A stretch of 64,000 nucleotides of DNA from Haliovirga abyssi (GTDB lineage Bacteria; Fusobacteriota; Fusobacteriia; Fusobacteriales; Haliovirgaceae), in NCBI RefSeq assembly GCF_030295325.1, contig NZ_AP027059.1:186001-250000 (forward strand). Direction: 5' to 3'. The notes under the pieces are model-generated. The model saw only the letters and a list, made by a program, of their open reading frames with translations. It ran no database searches and was not told the origin of the DNA. The translations under genes and the position numbers were made by a program. Position 1 is the stretch's first letter, and each line of letters begins with the position of its first letter. Below are positions 34,253 through 43,636 of this stretch, piece by piece.

Positions 34253-34654
34253 ATGGATGAGAAAATAGGAGTAAAGGAAAATGGAATACCTTATAAAATA
34301 TTGATTGTAGATGATTCACCATTAATTCATAAAATGATAAAAAAGGGATTGTTGCCTTTAGGTTTTGAGGTAGTAGGAGATGCTAAAAATGGAAAAGAAG
34401 GGGTAGAATTGTATAAAAAGCTAAATCCAGATTTAGTAACAATGGATGTAACAATGCCAATAATGGATGGAGTGGCGGCTTCAGAAGAAATAATGAAAAT
34501 TAATCCAAATGCCAATATATTAATGTTAAGTGCTATGGGAGATAATGATATAAAAAAACAAGCTGAAGAAAAAGGAGTTAGAAATTTTATAACAAAACCA
34601 TTTAAGAAAGAAAATTTAGCTAAAAGTGTAATGGATACTTTAGGAATGGCTTAA
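34253..34654 (+). CDS. cheY: CheY-type response regulator
   Basis: The 133-residue receiver shows ILIVDDSPLIHKMIKKGL, the acidic pair D20-D21, phospho-acceptor D65 in VTMDVTMPIMDG, and the ITKPFKKENL lysine motif, close to CheY of other anaerobes. A 12-residue N-terminal extension precedes the fold. There are no flagellar motor genes in the window, so the target is unknown. A TAGGAGG site precedes the ATG. A long repeat-filled gap follows it. Confidence 0.88.
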   Translation: MDEKIGVKENGIPYKILIVDDSPLIHKMIKKGLLPLGFEVVGDAKNGKEGVELYKKLNPDLVTMDVTMPIMDGVAASEEIMKINPNANILMLSAMGDNDIKKQAEEKGVRNFITKPFKKENLAKSVMDTLGMA

Positions 34655-34693
34655 AATGTGTTATGACACTAAAATTTAGAAAGAATAAAATTA

Positions 34694-34990
34694 ACCCCCG
34701 TAGGGGTAGACCCCAATGTCATCAAGCTAAGGGGAATTAATGCAAATCAAAAGTCCAACTCCTTCCTTCTTAGCGTTTTCTCTTGGATAAGAGAAAACTA
34801 AAGTGCAGAATATTGGGAAAAAAGCATTAAAAAAGCCAAATATCCACGCTATAGGTTTCTCTTAGATAAGAGAAACCGACAACAAGGGAGGAGTAGAGTT
34901 TTTATAAAATCCTTAGCTTGATGACATTGCCCCTGTGTCTACCCTAAAATACCTTAAAACAAAAAAGGGCAAACACGGGGGGGCCTACGA
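34694..34990. repeat. Large composite inverted repeat with internal hairpins
   Basis: It occupies most of the 412-base gap 34655-35066. GGGTAGAC (34704-34711) and CAATGTCATCAAGCTAAGG (34714-34732) are mirrored by CCTTAGCTTGATGACATTG (34911-34929) and GTCTACCC (34937-34944). Outer ends CCCCCGT and ACGGGGG extend this. Inside are two perfect hairpins, GTTTTCTCTT/AAGAGAAAAC (34775-34798) and GGTTTCTCTT/AAGAGAAACC (34854-34877). There is no open reading frame. It may be a non-autonomous mobile element or a structured RNA. Confidence 0.75.
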
Positions 34991-35066
34991 GAACAAATAT
35001 CCATATACATAATTTAATATGGTGTTAAAAAATAATTTAATTATAATAGGGAGGAGAGGAATTTAT

Positions 35067-35546
35067 ATGGCTGTAAATTTAGAATATATTAATCCATTTT
35101 TAAGTTCAGTTATAAATGTTATGAATGAAATGATTGATGAAAAACCTATAAAAAGTGAAGTTAAAATGCAAAAAACTAATTTTAAATCAGAAGGGATATC
35201 TACTATTGTAGGGATTACTGAAGGCGGGAAAGGGAATATAATAATTGATATGAAACAAGAAACTGCAATAAAAATAGCAGAAATAGTAAATGAAGAAGAG
35301 TATGGCAAATTAACAGATTTTGTATTTATAACATTAGCTGAGATAGGCAATATGATAGCTGGAAATGGGATAACTGTGATTAATAATAAAAATTCAAAAT
35401 TAAATTTAAGATTAACTCCTCCAAGTATATTCGCAGGAGATGATTTAGAGATTGATTCCCCAAAATTATCATCAATAGGAGTTAAGTTTAAATTGAGTTT
35501 TGGAGAAATTTCTTTAAATGTTGCATTTGAAGGGGTGGAGGTGTAA
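35067..35546 (+). CDS. cheX: CheX-type chemotaxis phosphatase, paralogue 1
   Basis: The 159-residue product matches CheX, a CheC/CheX/FliY-family phosphatase of CheY-P. The active-site pair is E92 and N95 in LAEIGNMIAGNG. It starts VNLEYINPFLSSVINVM, the usual CheX opening. I use the ATG at 35067 with its GGGAGGAGAGG site rather than an upstream in-frame ATG at 35019 that lacks one. A second, divergent CheX follows two bases after its stop. Confidence 0.88.
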   Translation: MAVNLEYINPFLSSVINVMNEMIDEKPIKSEVKMQKTNFKSEGISTIVGITEGGKGNIIIDMKQETAIKIAEIVNEEEYGKLTDFVFITLAEIGNMIAGNGITVINNKNSKLNLRLTPPSIFAGDDLEIDSPKLSSIGVKFKLSFGEISLNVAFEGVEV

Positions 35547-35548
35547 TT

Positions 35549-36016
35549 ATGTCGATAAATGTAGAGTTGATAAACCCATTTATAAAGGGGACAAGTAATG
35601 TATTGGAACAATTTGGAATAATAGAAATAAAAAAAGGTAAAATTGTAAAAAAAAATAGATTAGATTCAAAATATCCAGTTACAATTGTTGTTGGGATTGT
35701 TGGAGAATTAAAAGGGAATATAACATATAATCTATCTTTAGAAACTTCAAAAAAATTAGTTTCCGCTATGATGATGGGAATGGAAGTTGTTGAAATGGAT
35801 GAAATGGCAAAAAGTGCATTATCAGAATTATCTAATATGATTACAGGTAATGCAGCATCAATTTTTGAGTCAATGGGAAAAGTAATAGATATTTCACCAC
35901 CTACTTTAATTACAGGAAAAAATATAATCGCTTGGATAAGTCAAGTTGAAACTATTGCGTTAGAACTTGTAATGCCTATTGGAATTATTGAGCTGAATAT
36001 AGGATTGGAGATTTAA
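35549..36016 (+). CDS. CheX-type chemotaxis phosphatase, paralogue 2
   Basis: The 155-residue protein is a second CheX with E93 and N96 in LSELSNMITGNA. The N-terminus INVELINPFIKGTSNVLEQ parallels the first copy, but the rest diverges considerably, so this is not a recent duplication. CheX proteins form dimers; the pair may form a heterodimer or serve different receivers in the cluster. The start overlaps the ribosome-site region of the upstream gene (GGGGTGGAGGTG). Confidence 0.87.
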   Translation: MSINVELINPFIKGTSNVLEQFGIIEIKKGKIVKKNRLDSKYPVTIVVGIVGELKGNITYNLSLETSKKLVSAMMMGMEVVEMDEMAKSALSELSNMITGNAASIFESMGKVIDISPPTLITGKNIIAWISQVETIALELVMPIGIIELNIGLEI

Positions 36017-36097
36017 ATTAGAAATAATCATTAAATGAAAATTCATAATTGATGGCAAAAGGAATGTGGTTTTTTAATATGCTTAAAGGAGAAAAGA

Positions 36098-37573
36098 ATG
36101 GATAATTTAATGAATTTCTTTGAAGAAAATTATGAGGCAATTATTGTTATGGATAAAACAGGTATTGTAGAGAATATAAATAAAGTTGGATTAAAACAAA
36201 TAGGATATAATAAAGAAGATATAATAGGACATCATCTTTCAAAATTCAGTAAAAATTATTCTGAAGAATTATATAATAAAATGTTGAGAAAAGTTATAAA
36301 AAATAAAAGATATAATGATATATTTTATTTCAGAGAAAAATCAGGGAAAGAAATTATTTGGGATTCGCATCTATATCTTTGGAGAAATTCAGGAGATGAA
36401 AAAATAGTAAAAGTGGCTAAAAATATTTCTAAAAAATTAAAATTAGAAGAGTGTTTGAGAGAATCGCACGAAAGATTTTTTCAAGCTTTTGAAAAATCAC
36501 CAATAGGAATAGTATTAATTTCTGAAGATATGAAAATAATAGAAGAAAATGAAAGTTTTAAAAATATATTAGAGATTAGTGATAATAGATATTTAAAAAG
36601 AAATTTTAAAAAAAATATATATGTAGATGATATAGAAAAAATAGAAAACGGTTTAAAAGAATCAAAGAAGTATGAAAATACAAAAAAAATAGATATTAGG
36701 ATAGTTACACAAAAAAGAAATTTAAGAGATATATCTTTAACCATAAGTTATACAAAACAAGTAGAAATAGAAAAAGAATTTTTTATTTTGCAACTAGAGG
36801 ATATTACAAATGAAAAAATTACAAATGAAAAATTAAAATTATTGATAAAAGAATCTCAATCTTTAAATAAAATAAAAGATAGTTTATTAAGTAATATTTC
36901 GCATGAATTTAGAACTCCATTAAATAGGATTTCAATAGCATTAGATTTATTAATTGAAGAGATAGGCAAAGGTACAGCAGAAAATGATTTGATACAAATA
37001 ATAAAAAAATCTATGAATAATATTTTGGAATATTTGGAAAATATAATTTTAATGAGTAAGATAGTTTCTAAAAGTTTAACATATAATCTTGAAAAGTTTC
37101 AAACAAAAGAGATAATTGATGGAATTTTAGATATAAAAGAAAAAAACATAGGAAATAAAAATGTGAAATTTGAAATTAATGATAAAAAATTAGGAGACAA
37201 AATTATTTGGGGAGATAAAGAAAAAATATTAAAGATAGTTTCAGAAATAGTTAAAAATAGTATAATATTTACTCAAATTGGATATATAAAAATAAATTTG
37301 GGAATAGTTGAAAATATGTTAGAAATTAAAGTAAAAGATACAGGAATAGGGATTCCAGAAGATATAAAAGAAAGAATGTTTAATATATTAGAACAAGGAG
37401 ATATGAGTTATAAAAAAAGTCATAGTGGGATAGGCATAGGTCTATCTATAACCAAAACATATGTTGAAGGATTAGGTGGAACAATAGATTTTATTACTGA
37501 AGTTGGAAAAGGTACAGAATTTAAAGTAATGATTCCTATAGAAATTATTAAAGTAGGCAAAATAGATATATAA
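36098..37573 (+). CDS. Cytoplasmic PAS-PAS sensor histidine kinase
   Basis: Two PAS domains cover about residues 5-115 and 125-245. The HisKA dimerisation domain has phospho-acceptor H269 in SHEFRTPLNR. The HATPase domain shows N-box IVKNSIIF, G1 DTGIGIP and G2 GIGIGLSI. The 491-residue protein has no membrane segment and no attached receiver. It could phosphorylate the stand-alone HPt protein 24 bases downstream only through a receiver, or it may act on one of the four receivers in the cluster. Confidence 0.93.
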   Translation: MDNLMNFFEENYEAIIVMDKTGIVENINKVGLKQIGYNKEDIIGHHLSKFSKNYSEELYNKMLRKVIKNKRYNDIFYFREKSGKEIIWDSHLYLWRNSGDEKIVKVAKNISKKLKLEECLRESHERFFQAFEKSPIGIVLISEDMKIIEENESFKNILEISDNRYLKRNFKKNIYVDDIEKIENGLKESKKYENTKKIDIRIVTQKRNLRDISLTISYTKQVEIEKEFFILQLEDITNEKITNEKLKLLIKESQSLNKIKDSLLSNISHEFRTPLNRISIALDLLIEEIGKGTAENDLIQIIKKSMNNILEYLENIILMSKIVSKSLTYNLEKFQTKEIIDGILDIKEKNIGNKNVKFEINDKKLGDKIIWGDKEKILKIVSEIVKNSIIFTQIGYIKINLGIVENMLEIKVKDTGIGIPEDIKERMFNILEQGDMSYKKSHSGIGIGLSITKTYVEGLGGTIDFITEVGKGTEFKVMIPIEIIKVGKIDI

Positions 37574-37597
37574 AGTATATGAAAGAGAGATGATTTT

Positions 37598-38761
37598 ATG
37601 GATATGAATATGTTTATGGATGAGTTTGTAAGTGATATAAGTGAAATATTAGAAAATTTAGAATTAGATACTATTGAATTAGAAAAAAATGGAAAAGATA
37701 AAGAGATATTAAATAGAATATTTCGTAGTTTTCATTCATTAAAAGGGATGTGTGGAACTATGGGATTTCATAAAATGGAGTCGACATCTCATCTTGTAGA
37801 AGATTTAATTCAAGATATTAGAGAAGATAAAATAGAATCAAATCAAGAAATAATTGATGTTATACTTTATGATAGAGATATAATAGAGAAATTATATAAA
37901 TCAATTATGGAAACTGGCAAAGAAAAAGAGATAGAGACAGAGACAGAAGAATTAAAATTGAAATTAGATAAAATAAGAGGGATTAATGATGACAAAAAAG
38001 ATGATAAAAAAAGCAGGGATATGGCTACAAATAGAGTGAAAATAAGGTTTATAGGAGATTCGTATAAAAAAGATATGATATCTTCTGCCTTGAAAATGGG
38101 ATTGAAATTACATGAAATGACAATTAAATTAAATAAAAATTCAGATATGCCTTTGGTAAGAGGGTTTATGGTATATTCATCTATATTGAAAGAGGCAAGA
38201 ATAATATATTCTAACCCTAGTTATGAGAGTTTATTAGAAGGTGAGGAGGTAGAGGAGACATTTGACTTTAAAGTTATATTTACTACAAACAAAAAAATAA
38301 TAGATTTAAAAAATAGGGTAAGAAAACTTGTAGATGTAGAGTCGATAAAAGTTTCGGAAGTTATTGAATATGGCAAAACTATAAAAGATAAATATTTGAT
38401 TAATGAAGAATGGGAATCGGGAAGTTTTAAGCCATTTACTCTTGAAGAGATAGTTGAGATGACAGATGAATTTGATTACGAATATGAAGAAAATTTAATA
38501 AAAGAATTAAAAATAAAAATTAGTAGTAGTGATGATAAAAAAACAGATTTAATGTTTATGCAGGAGATATATTCACGATTGCATCAAATAGAAAATATTT
38601 TTAAAATTTACAAAATAAAATTACTTGCAGACATATTTAAAGATTTAAAAATAAAGTTTGATAATAATATAAAAAATGAAAAAATAACAGAAAATATAAA
38701 AAAATTAATTATTTCTGGTTGTGAATTTTCTGAGCTTTACTTAGAAACGATTGGAAAATAG
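37598..38761 (+). CDS. Stand-alone HPt-domain protein (CheA P1-like)
   Basis: Residues 1-110 form an HPt bundle with phospho-acceptor H46 in FHSLKGMCGTMGF, as in the P1 domain of CheA. Residues about 145-235 resemble a CheA P2-like alpha/beta domain (VKIRFIGDSYKKDMISSALKMG). A charged C-terminal region follows. There is no kinase domain or CheW-like domain in the 387 residues. It may relay phosphate between the cluster's kinases and receivers. It sits between the PAS kinase and the HEAT protein. Confidence 0.85.
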   Translation: MDMNMFMDEFVSDISEILENLELDTIELEKNGKDKEILNRIFRSFHSLKGMCGTMGFHKMESTSHLVEDLIQDIREDKIESNQEIIDVILYDRDIIEKLYKSIMETGKEKEIETETEELKLKLDKIRGINDDKKDDKKSRDMATNRVKIRFIGDSYKKDMISSALKMGLKLHEMTIKLNKNSDMPLVRGFMVYSSILKEARIIYSNPSYESLLEGEEVEETFDFKVIFTTNKKIIDLKNRVRKLVDVESIKVSEVIEYGKTIKDKYLINEEWESGSFKPFTLEEIVEMTDEFDYEYEENLIKELKIKISSSDDKKTDLMFMQEIYSRLHQIENIFKIYKIKLLADIFKDLKIKFDNNIKNEKITENIKKLIISGCEFSELYLETIGK

Positions 38762-38785
38762 TCCTAAAAAAAGGAGGGTAAATTA

Positions 38786-39862
38786 ATGAAAGAATTACTA
38801 GAAAAGTTAGAAAATGGGAAAACAGAAGAAAAGCTAGATATAATAGAAGAAATTTTTGAAAAAAGAAATTTTGAAAATTATTTAGTTGAAATTGTAGATT
38901 ATTTGGAAAAGTCTAAAGAAGGGATAGTTAGAGAAAAGATAGTAAATTATTTGAAAAAATATAATAATCCTAAAATTGTGGATAAATTATTAAAATTTTA
39001 TGAAAGTAATGATATTTTTTTGAGAAATGTGGCGGTAGATATAATCTCTCAATTCTATGAATTGCCATTTGCTAATCTTACAAAAATGTTAAATCATGAG
39101 AATAAGCATGTAAGGAAGTTAGCATTAGATACATTATATAACACACATAATCCAATGGTAGCTGGATTTATATCAACAGCTCTTTATGATGACGAAGATA
39201 TAAATAATGTGATTACTGCAGTGGAATATTTAGGAAAGTTAAAAGCATATAAATATGCTGATGATATAGCAGAACTTTTAAAGGATGCAGAAGCTCCATT
39301 TTTAATTATAACAATTTTGGGGACATTATCTTTAATTGGTAATAAATATTCATATATGAAAGTAAAAGATATATATCCAGATATAGAAAAAGTAGATGCT
39401 CTATTTTTAGCACCATTATTGAAGTTTTATAAAAAATTTAATGGTGGAGAATTAATAGAAGAGATTTTAAAATTAAAATCAAAATACTCATTATTATATA
39501 AAGAAGTTATAGATATTGTAAAAGATTTTATTGATAATGGAAAACCGGAAGAGATAGATGAAAAAGGGGAGGATATTTATAATTTATTAAAAGAACTACT
39601 AGAAGAAAAAATACCAGAGGCTAATAAATATGAGGTTATTCATATATTAGCTCTTTTTGAAGGAGAAGAGGTAGAATATATTTTAGTTGAAAGCTTACAT
39701 AATGGTAGTGATATATTAAAAATTGGTGCTACAGAAGAACTTTTAAAAATAGATTTTAATAAATATAAAGATGAAATAAAAAAAGTGATAGAAGATGAAA
39801 AAGATGAAAATACAAAAGAGAATTTAATAATTCTGTTAGAAGGTGATAATAATGAAGCTTAG
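38786..39862 (+). CDS. HEAT-repeat scaffold protein
   Basis: The 358-residue protein is almost all alpha-helical, with repeated two-helix units such as NPKIVDKLLKFYESNDIFLR, NHENKHVRKLALDTLYNTHN and EVEYILVESLHNGSDILKI. No catalytic motif is seen. Such repeats mediate protein-protein contact, so it may act as a scaffold or adaptor for the neighbouring signalling proteins. It overlaps cheR by 11 bases. Confidence 0.8.
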   Translation: MKELLEKLENGKTEEKLDIIEEIFEKRNFENYLVEIVDYLEKSKEGIVREKIVNYLKKYNNPKIVDKLLKFYESNDIFLRNVAVDIISQFYELPFANLTKMLNHENKHVRKLALDTLYNTHNPMVAGFISTALYDDEDINNVITAVEYLGKLKAYKYADDIAELLKDAEAPFLIITILGTLSLIGNKYSYMKVKDIYPDIEKVDALFLAPLLKFYKKFNGGELIEEILKLKSKYSLLYKEVIDIVKDFIDNGKPEEIDEKGEDIYNLLKELLEEKIPEANKYEVIHILALFEGEEVEYILVESLHNGSDILKIGATEELLKIDFNKYKDEIKKVIEDEKDENTKENLIILLEGDNNEA

Positions 39863-40757
39863 AGCAAATAGATTTAATTTGAATAAAGTAGAAAATAAAG
39901 TTGAAATGGAATTCGGTTTAAATGAATTTAGACAAATAAGAGATATAATTTATGATTATGCAGGGATATATATAAATGAAAATAAATTATATTTTTTGAA
40001 AAAGCGTATAGAAGATAGAATGGAAATTCAAAATATGAATAATGTAAATGAGTATATTAATTTTCTGAAATATTTTGACAAAGCAAAAAAAGAGATGAAT
40101 GAATTGATGAATTCAGTTACAATAAATGAGACATATTTTTTTAGAGAATTTGAGCAATTAAAAGTTTTTGGAGAATATGGTATAGATGATGTTTTAAAAA
40201 ATAAAGGAAGATTTAATAAAAAAATAAGAGTATTATCGGCAGGATGTTCAACTGGAGCAGAACCATATACTTTATCTATAATATTAAAAGAATTATTAGA
40301 AGAGGATGAAGGAGTTGATTTTGAAATAGTAGGAATTGATATTGATGATAATGTTTTAGATAAAGCTAAAAAAGGTATATATGATAAAAGAAGTATAAAA
40401 TATGTTCCAATATCTTATTTGAAGAAATACTTTATTCAAGATGATGCTGAAACTTTTAGAGTTATTAATTCAATAAAAGAAAAAGTTAAATTTTATAAAA
40501 AAAATTTAACAGACTCTAACGGATTGCTTGCTTTAGGATATGATTTTGATTTTCTATTTTGTAGGAATGTACTTATATATTTTGATAGTGATTCAAGAAG
40601 AAAAGTTATTGAGACATATTATAAAATGATGAATGATGGAGGATATATATATTTGGGGCATTCGGAATCTTTATCAAGGATAACAACTGCATTTAAATTA
40701 AAAAGAATGGGTGGTCAGCTGGTATATCAAAAACCAATAAGAGGTGATGAAAAATGA
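39852..40757 (+). CDS. cheR: Chemoreceptor glutamate methyltransferase CheR
   Basis: CheR methylates receptor glutamates with S-adenosylmethionine. The N-terminal helical domain (FRQIRDIIYDYAGIYINENK, TINETYFFREFEQL) precedes the SAM-binding fold with VLSAGCSTGAEPYTLSI and FDFLFCRNVLIYFDSDSRRK. I start at ATG 39852, which has AAGGTG upstream. The gene overlaps the end of the HEAT gene and is followed by a receiver with a four-base overlap. Confidence 0.95.
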   Translation: MKLRANRFNLNKVENKVEMEFGLNEFRQIRDIIYDYAGIYINENKLYFLKKRIEDRMEIQNMNNVNEYINFLKYFDKAKKEMNELMNSVTINETYFFREFEQLKVFGEYGIDDVLKNKGRFNKKIRVLSAGCSTGAEPYTLSIILKELLEEDEGVDFEIVGIDIDDNVLDKAKKGIYDKRSIKYVPISYLKKYFIQDDAETFRVINSIKEKVKFYKKNLTDSNGLLALGYDFDFLFCRNVLIYFDSDSRRKVIETYYKMMNDGGYIYLGHSESLSRITTAFKLKRMGGQLVYQKPIRGDEK

Positions 40758-41125
40758 AAATAATGATAGTAGATGATTCTGAAATGACAAGAAATTTTCA
40801 CGCATATATATTAAGAACTGCAGGATTTGAAGTTATAGATGCTGTAGATGGTGCAGATGCTTTGGATAAATTATATAGATTTAGTGATGAGATTAAATTA
40901 GTTCTAACTGATTTGAATATGCCAATAATGGATGGGTACACTTTTATAAAAAAAGTTAGAGAAGATAAAATTTTTGATGAATTGCCAATTGGAATAATAA
41001 CAACTATTGATGAACAAAAAAATAGGGATGAAGGATATGAGGCTGGAGTAGATTTTTATTTGGTAAAACCAACAGAGCCATCAGTATTAATAGAAAGTAT
41101 AAAAATGGTTTTGGGTGGTGATTAA
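40754..41125 (+). CDS. CheY-type response regulator
   Basis: The 123-residue receiver shows D7-D8, phospho-acceptor D53 in LVLTDLNMPIMDGYTF and the lysine in YLVKPTEPS. It resembles the CheY-like receivers that sit beside CheA in non-flagellar chemosensory operons. It overlaps cheR by ATGA and lies two bases from cheA, so it is the best candidate for the direct CheA partner. Confidence 0.92.
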   Translation: MKIMIVDDSEMTRNFHAYILRTAGFEVIDAVDGADALDKLYRFSDEIKLVLTDLNMPIMDGYTFIKKVREDKIFDELPIGIITTIDEQKNRDEGYEAGVDFYLVKPTEPSVLIESIKMVLGGD

Positions 41126-41127
41126 TT

Positions 41128-43632
41128 ATGATGAAAAAATTTGATGAGGAAAATATAGAAATATTAGTTGATGTACTGGAAGAAATAGATATATATAAAG
41201 AAACAATAGAACGCTCTATATTGAAATTTGAAAAAGAGAGTAATAATGAGATAGTAGATGAACTTTTTAGAGCATATCATAGTATTAAAGGGATAGTAGG
41301 ATTTGCAAATTTGGACTCTATAGCAACTATTGCTTCTTTTACAGAAAAAATATTAAAAACTCTAAAAGATAAAAATGAGAATATAGAGAATAAAGATGAG
41401 ATAGTATCGCTTTTATTAGATTCAATAGATTTATTAAAAGAGATAGAAATGAAAATAAATGAAGCGTTGAGCAGTAAAGGAGATAAAAAAGAGATATCAA
41501 TAGATATAGTAGATATAGGAGAAGAAGAATTTAAAAAAAGAGTGTTGGATATTATTGGAGAAAAAGAGGAGAAATCAGAATTAGTTTTTGATAATTTAAA
41601 TTATGAATATGAAGATAAAATTATAAGCCAAAGTTTTGAAAAATATACTTATGAATTTGGAGATAATTTGAAAATTGCAGAAGAAAGTTTATTGAATTTA
41701 GAAAATAAATTTTCTGAAGAGGAAATTAATGTTTTAATGAGAGCATTCCATAGTATAAAAGGAGGAGCAGGCTTATTATTAATATTACAGACTAACGAAA
41801 ATACAAAAAAAATATTTAAATTAATAGAAAAAGTGGCTCATTCTTTAGAGGATTTAGTACAAGTAGCAGAATATGAAAACGATTCTAAAGATTTTGATTC
41901 TTTTTATAAAGGTATTGATATTTTAAAAGGTATATATCGATCTCTTTCTTCAAAAGAAAAAACTATAAAAATAAATAATGATTATTTAGAAAAAGTGAAT
42001 CGTGTATCTAAAGAAGAAAATAAAAAACAAAACGAAGATAAGCAAGAGGAAGATAAACAGGAAGAAAAAGATAAAAAAAAGATTGCAAAAATTAAAACAT
42101 TGAAAAATTTTAATAATCAATTTATTGAATATTTGAAAAAAAATGTTATTGAGAAAGAGGAGTATAATGTAGGAAAATCCAAAAGAATAAGTAAGGGATT
42201 AAGAGGAAGTTTGAAAAATTTAAAGTTTAATGAAAAACTAGATTTTATAAATGATATTATAAACAGTATAGAAAATGAAGAGATGCAAGAAATAAAAGAT
42301 AAGCTGGAAGAGCTAAAAAAATGGGATTTTGAAGTTGAAAAACCATTAAAAAATAAATCTCAAAATGAAGAAGCAGAAAAAAAGAATATAAATATTAAAT
42401 CAAATGGTAAAGGTGATAATGAAACCACTTTGAAAAAAGTAGCTACAAATAGATCGATAAGACTTAGTAAAGATAAAGTTGATAAAATGGTAAATTTGGT
42501 TAGTGAATTGCTTACTTTAAAAAATCAGCAGGCTAATTTGACAAAGGATGTATCAGGATATAAAGAAATCTCTGGAAAAATGAAAAAAGTATATGGAAAT
42601 TTTGAGAGACTTACATTAGAATTTCAAAATATAGTAATGTCTATGAGAATGGTAGGGATAGAAAATTTATTTAATAGATATAGAAGGACAGTAAGAGACA
42701 GTGCAAAAGCTTTAGGAAAAGAGGTAGAACTTATTATAGAAGGTGGAGAAACAGCAATAGATGAAGATATTATGGAATTGCTATCAGATCCACTTACTCA
42801 TATGGTAAGAAACTCTGTAGATCACGGATTAGGAATGCCAGAAGAAAGAGAAGAAAATGGAAAAACCAGAACTGGTCATGTAACGTTAAGAGCATACAAT
42901 AAAGGTGGCTTTATTTTTATTGAAGTAGAAGATGATGGAAGAGGATTAAATCACAATAAAATATTACAAAAAGCTGGGGAAAAAGAACTTATAAATGATA
43001 TTGATATAGAAAAATTAACACCAGAAGATATATATCAATTTATATTTTTACCAGGATTTAGTACATCAGAAAAAGTTACAAATTTATCTGGACGTGGAGT
43101 AGGGATGGATGTTGTGAAAACGAATATCACATCTTTAGGAGGAAGGATCATTATAAATTCTAAAGAAGGAGAAGGGACAAAATTTATATTAAAAATTCCT
43201 TTATCATTATCAATAATAAAAGGACTAATGGTGAAATTAGATAAAGGTAAATATATTTTACCTTTAGAAAATATAAGGGAAAATATAAAACTAAAAAAAT
43301 CAAATATTAGAAGATATAAAAATTCATATTTAGCAGTAATTAGAGATGAGCCTATTCCGTTAATTGACATAAAATTTTTAACAGGAAAGAGTTTAGGTGA
43401 AATTATAAATAAAGAATATTTTTATGATTTAATTCCAATAGTAGTTTTAGATATAGATGGAGAAAATTATGGAATAGTAGCAGATGGGTTTATAGAAGAA
43501 AATGAATATATGGTAAAACCTATACCTGATTTTTTGAAAGGGAATAATCTGTTTTCTGGTACAACAATATTAGGAGATGGCTCTTTAGTTTTGATATTAA
43601 ATCCAACAACGACTGTAACATTAAAGGAGTGA
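41128..43632 (+). CDS. cheA: CheA histidine kinase with two N-terminal HPt domains
   Basis: The 834-residue kinase has a first HPt domain with H51 (AYHSIKGIVGF) and a second with H208 (AFHSIKGGAGL). A long charged linker of about 160 residues follows, then the P3 dimerisation helices, the P4 ATPase (LTHMVRNSVDHGLGMPEER, DDGRGL, GRGVGMDVV) and a P5 CheW-like domain to the end. No clear P2 domain lies between them. Both histidines are intact, so either could be phosphorylated. It is flanked by a receiver and a ParA-type ATPase. Confidence 0.95.
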   Translation: MMKKFDEENIEILVDVLEEIDIYKETIERSILKFEKESNNEIVDELFRAYHSIKGIVGFANLDSIATIASFTEKILKTLKDKNENIENKDEIVSLLLDSIDLLKEIEMKINEALSSKGDKKEISIDIVDIGEEEFKKRVLDIIGEKEEKSELVFDNLNYEYEDKIISQSFEKYTYEFGDNLKIAEESLLNLENKFSEEEINVLMRAFHSIKGGAGLLLILQTNENTKKIFKLIEKVAHSLEDLVQVAEYENDSKDFDSFYKGIDILKGIYRSLSSKEKTIKINNDYLEKVNRVSKEENKKQNEDKQEEDKQEEKDKKKIAKIKTLKNFNNQFIEYLKKNVIEKEEYNVGKSKRISKGLRGSLKNLKFNEKLDFINDIINSIENEEMQEIKDKLEELKKWDFEVEKPLKNKSQNEEAEKKNINIKSNGKGDNETTLKKVATNRSIRLSKDKVDKMVNLVSELLTLKNQQANLTKDVSGYKEISGKMKKVYGNFERLTLEFQNIVMSMRMVGIENLFNRYRRTVRDSAKALGKEVELIIEGGETAIDEDIMELLSDPLTHMVRNSVDHGLGMPEEREENGKTRTGHVTLRAYNKGGFIFIEVEDDGRGLNHNKILQKAGEKELINDIDIEKLTPEDIYQFIFLPGFSTSEKVTNLSGRGVGMDVVKTNITSLGGRIIINSKEGEGTKFILKIPLSLSIIKGLMVKLDKGKYILPLENIRENIKLKKSNIRRYKNSYLAVIRDEPIPLIDIKFLTGKSLGEIINKEYFYDLIPIVVLDIDGENYGIVADGFIEENEYMVKPIPDFLKGNNLFSGTTILGDGSLVLILNPTTTVTLKE

Positions 43633-43636
43633 AGCT

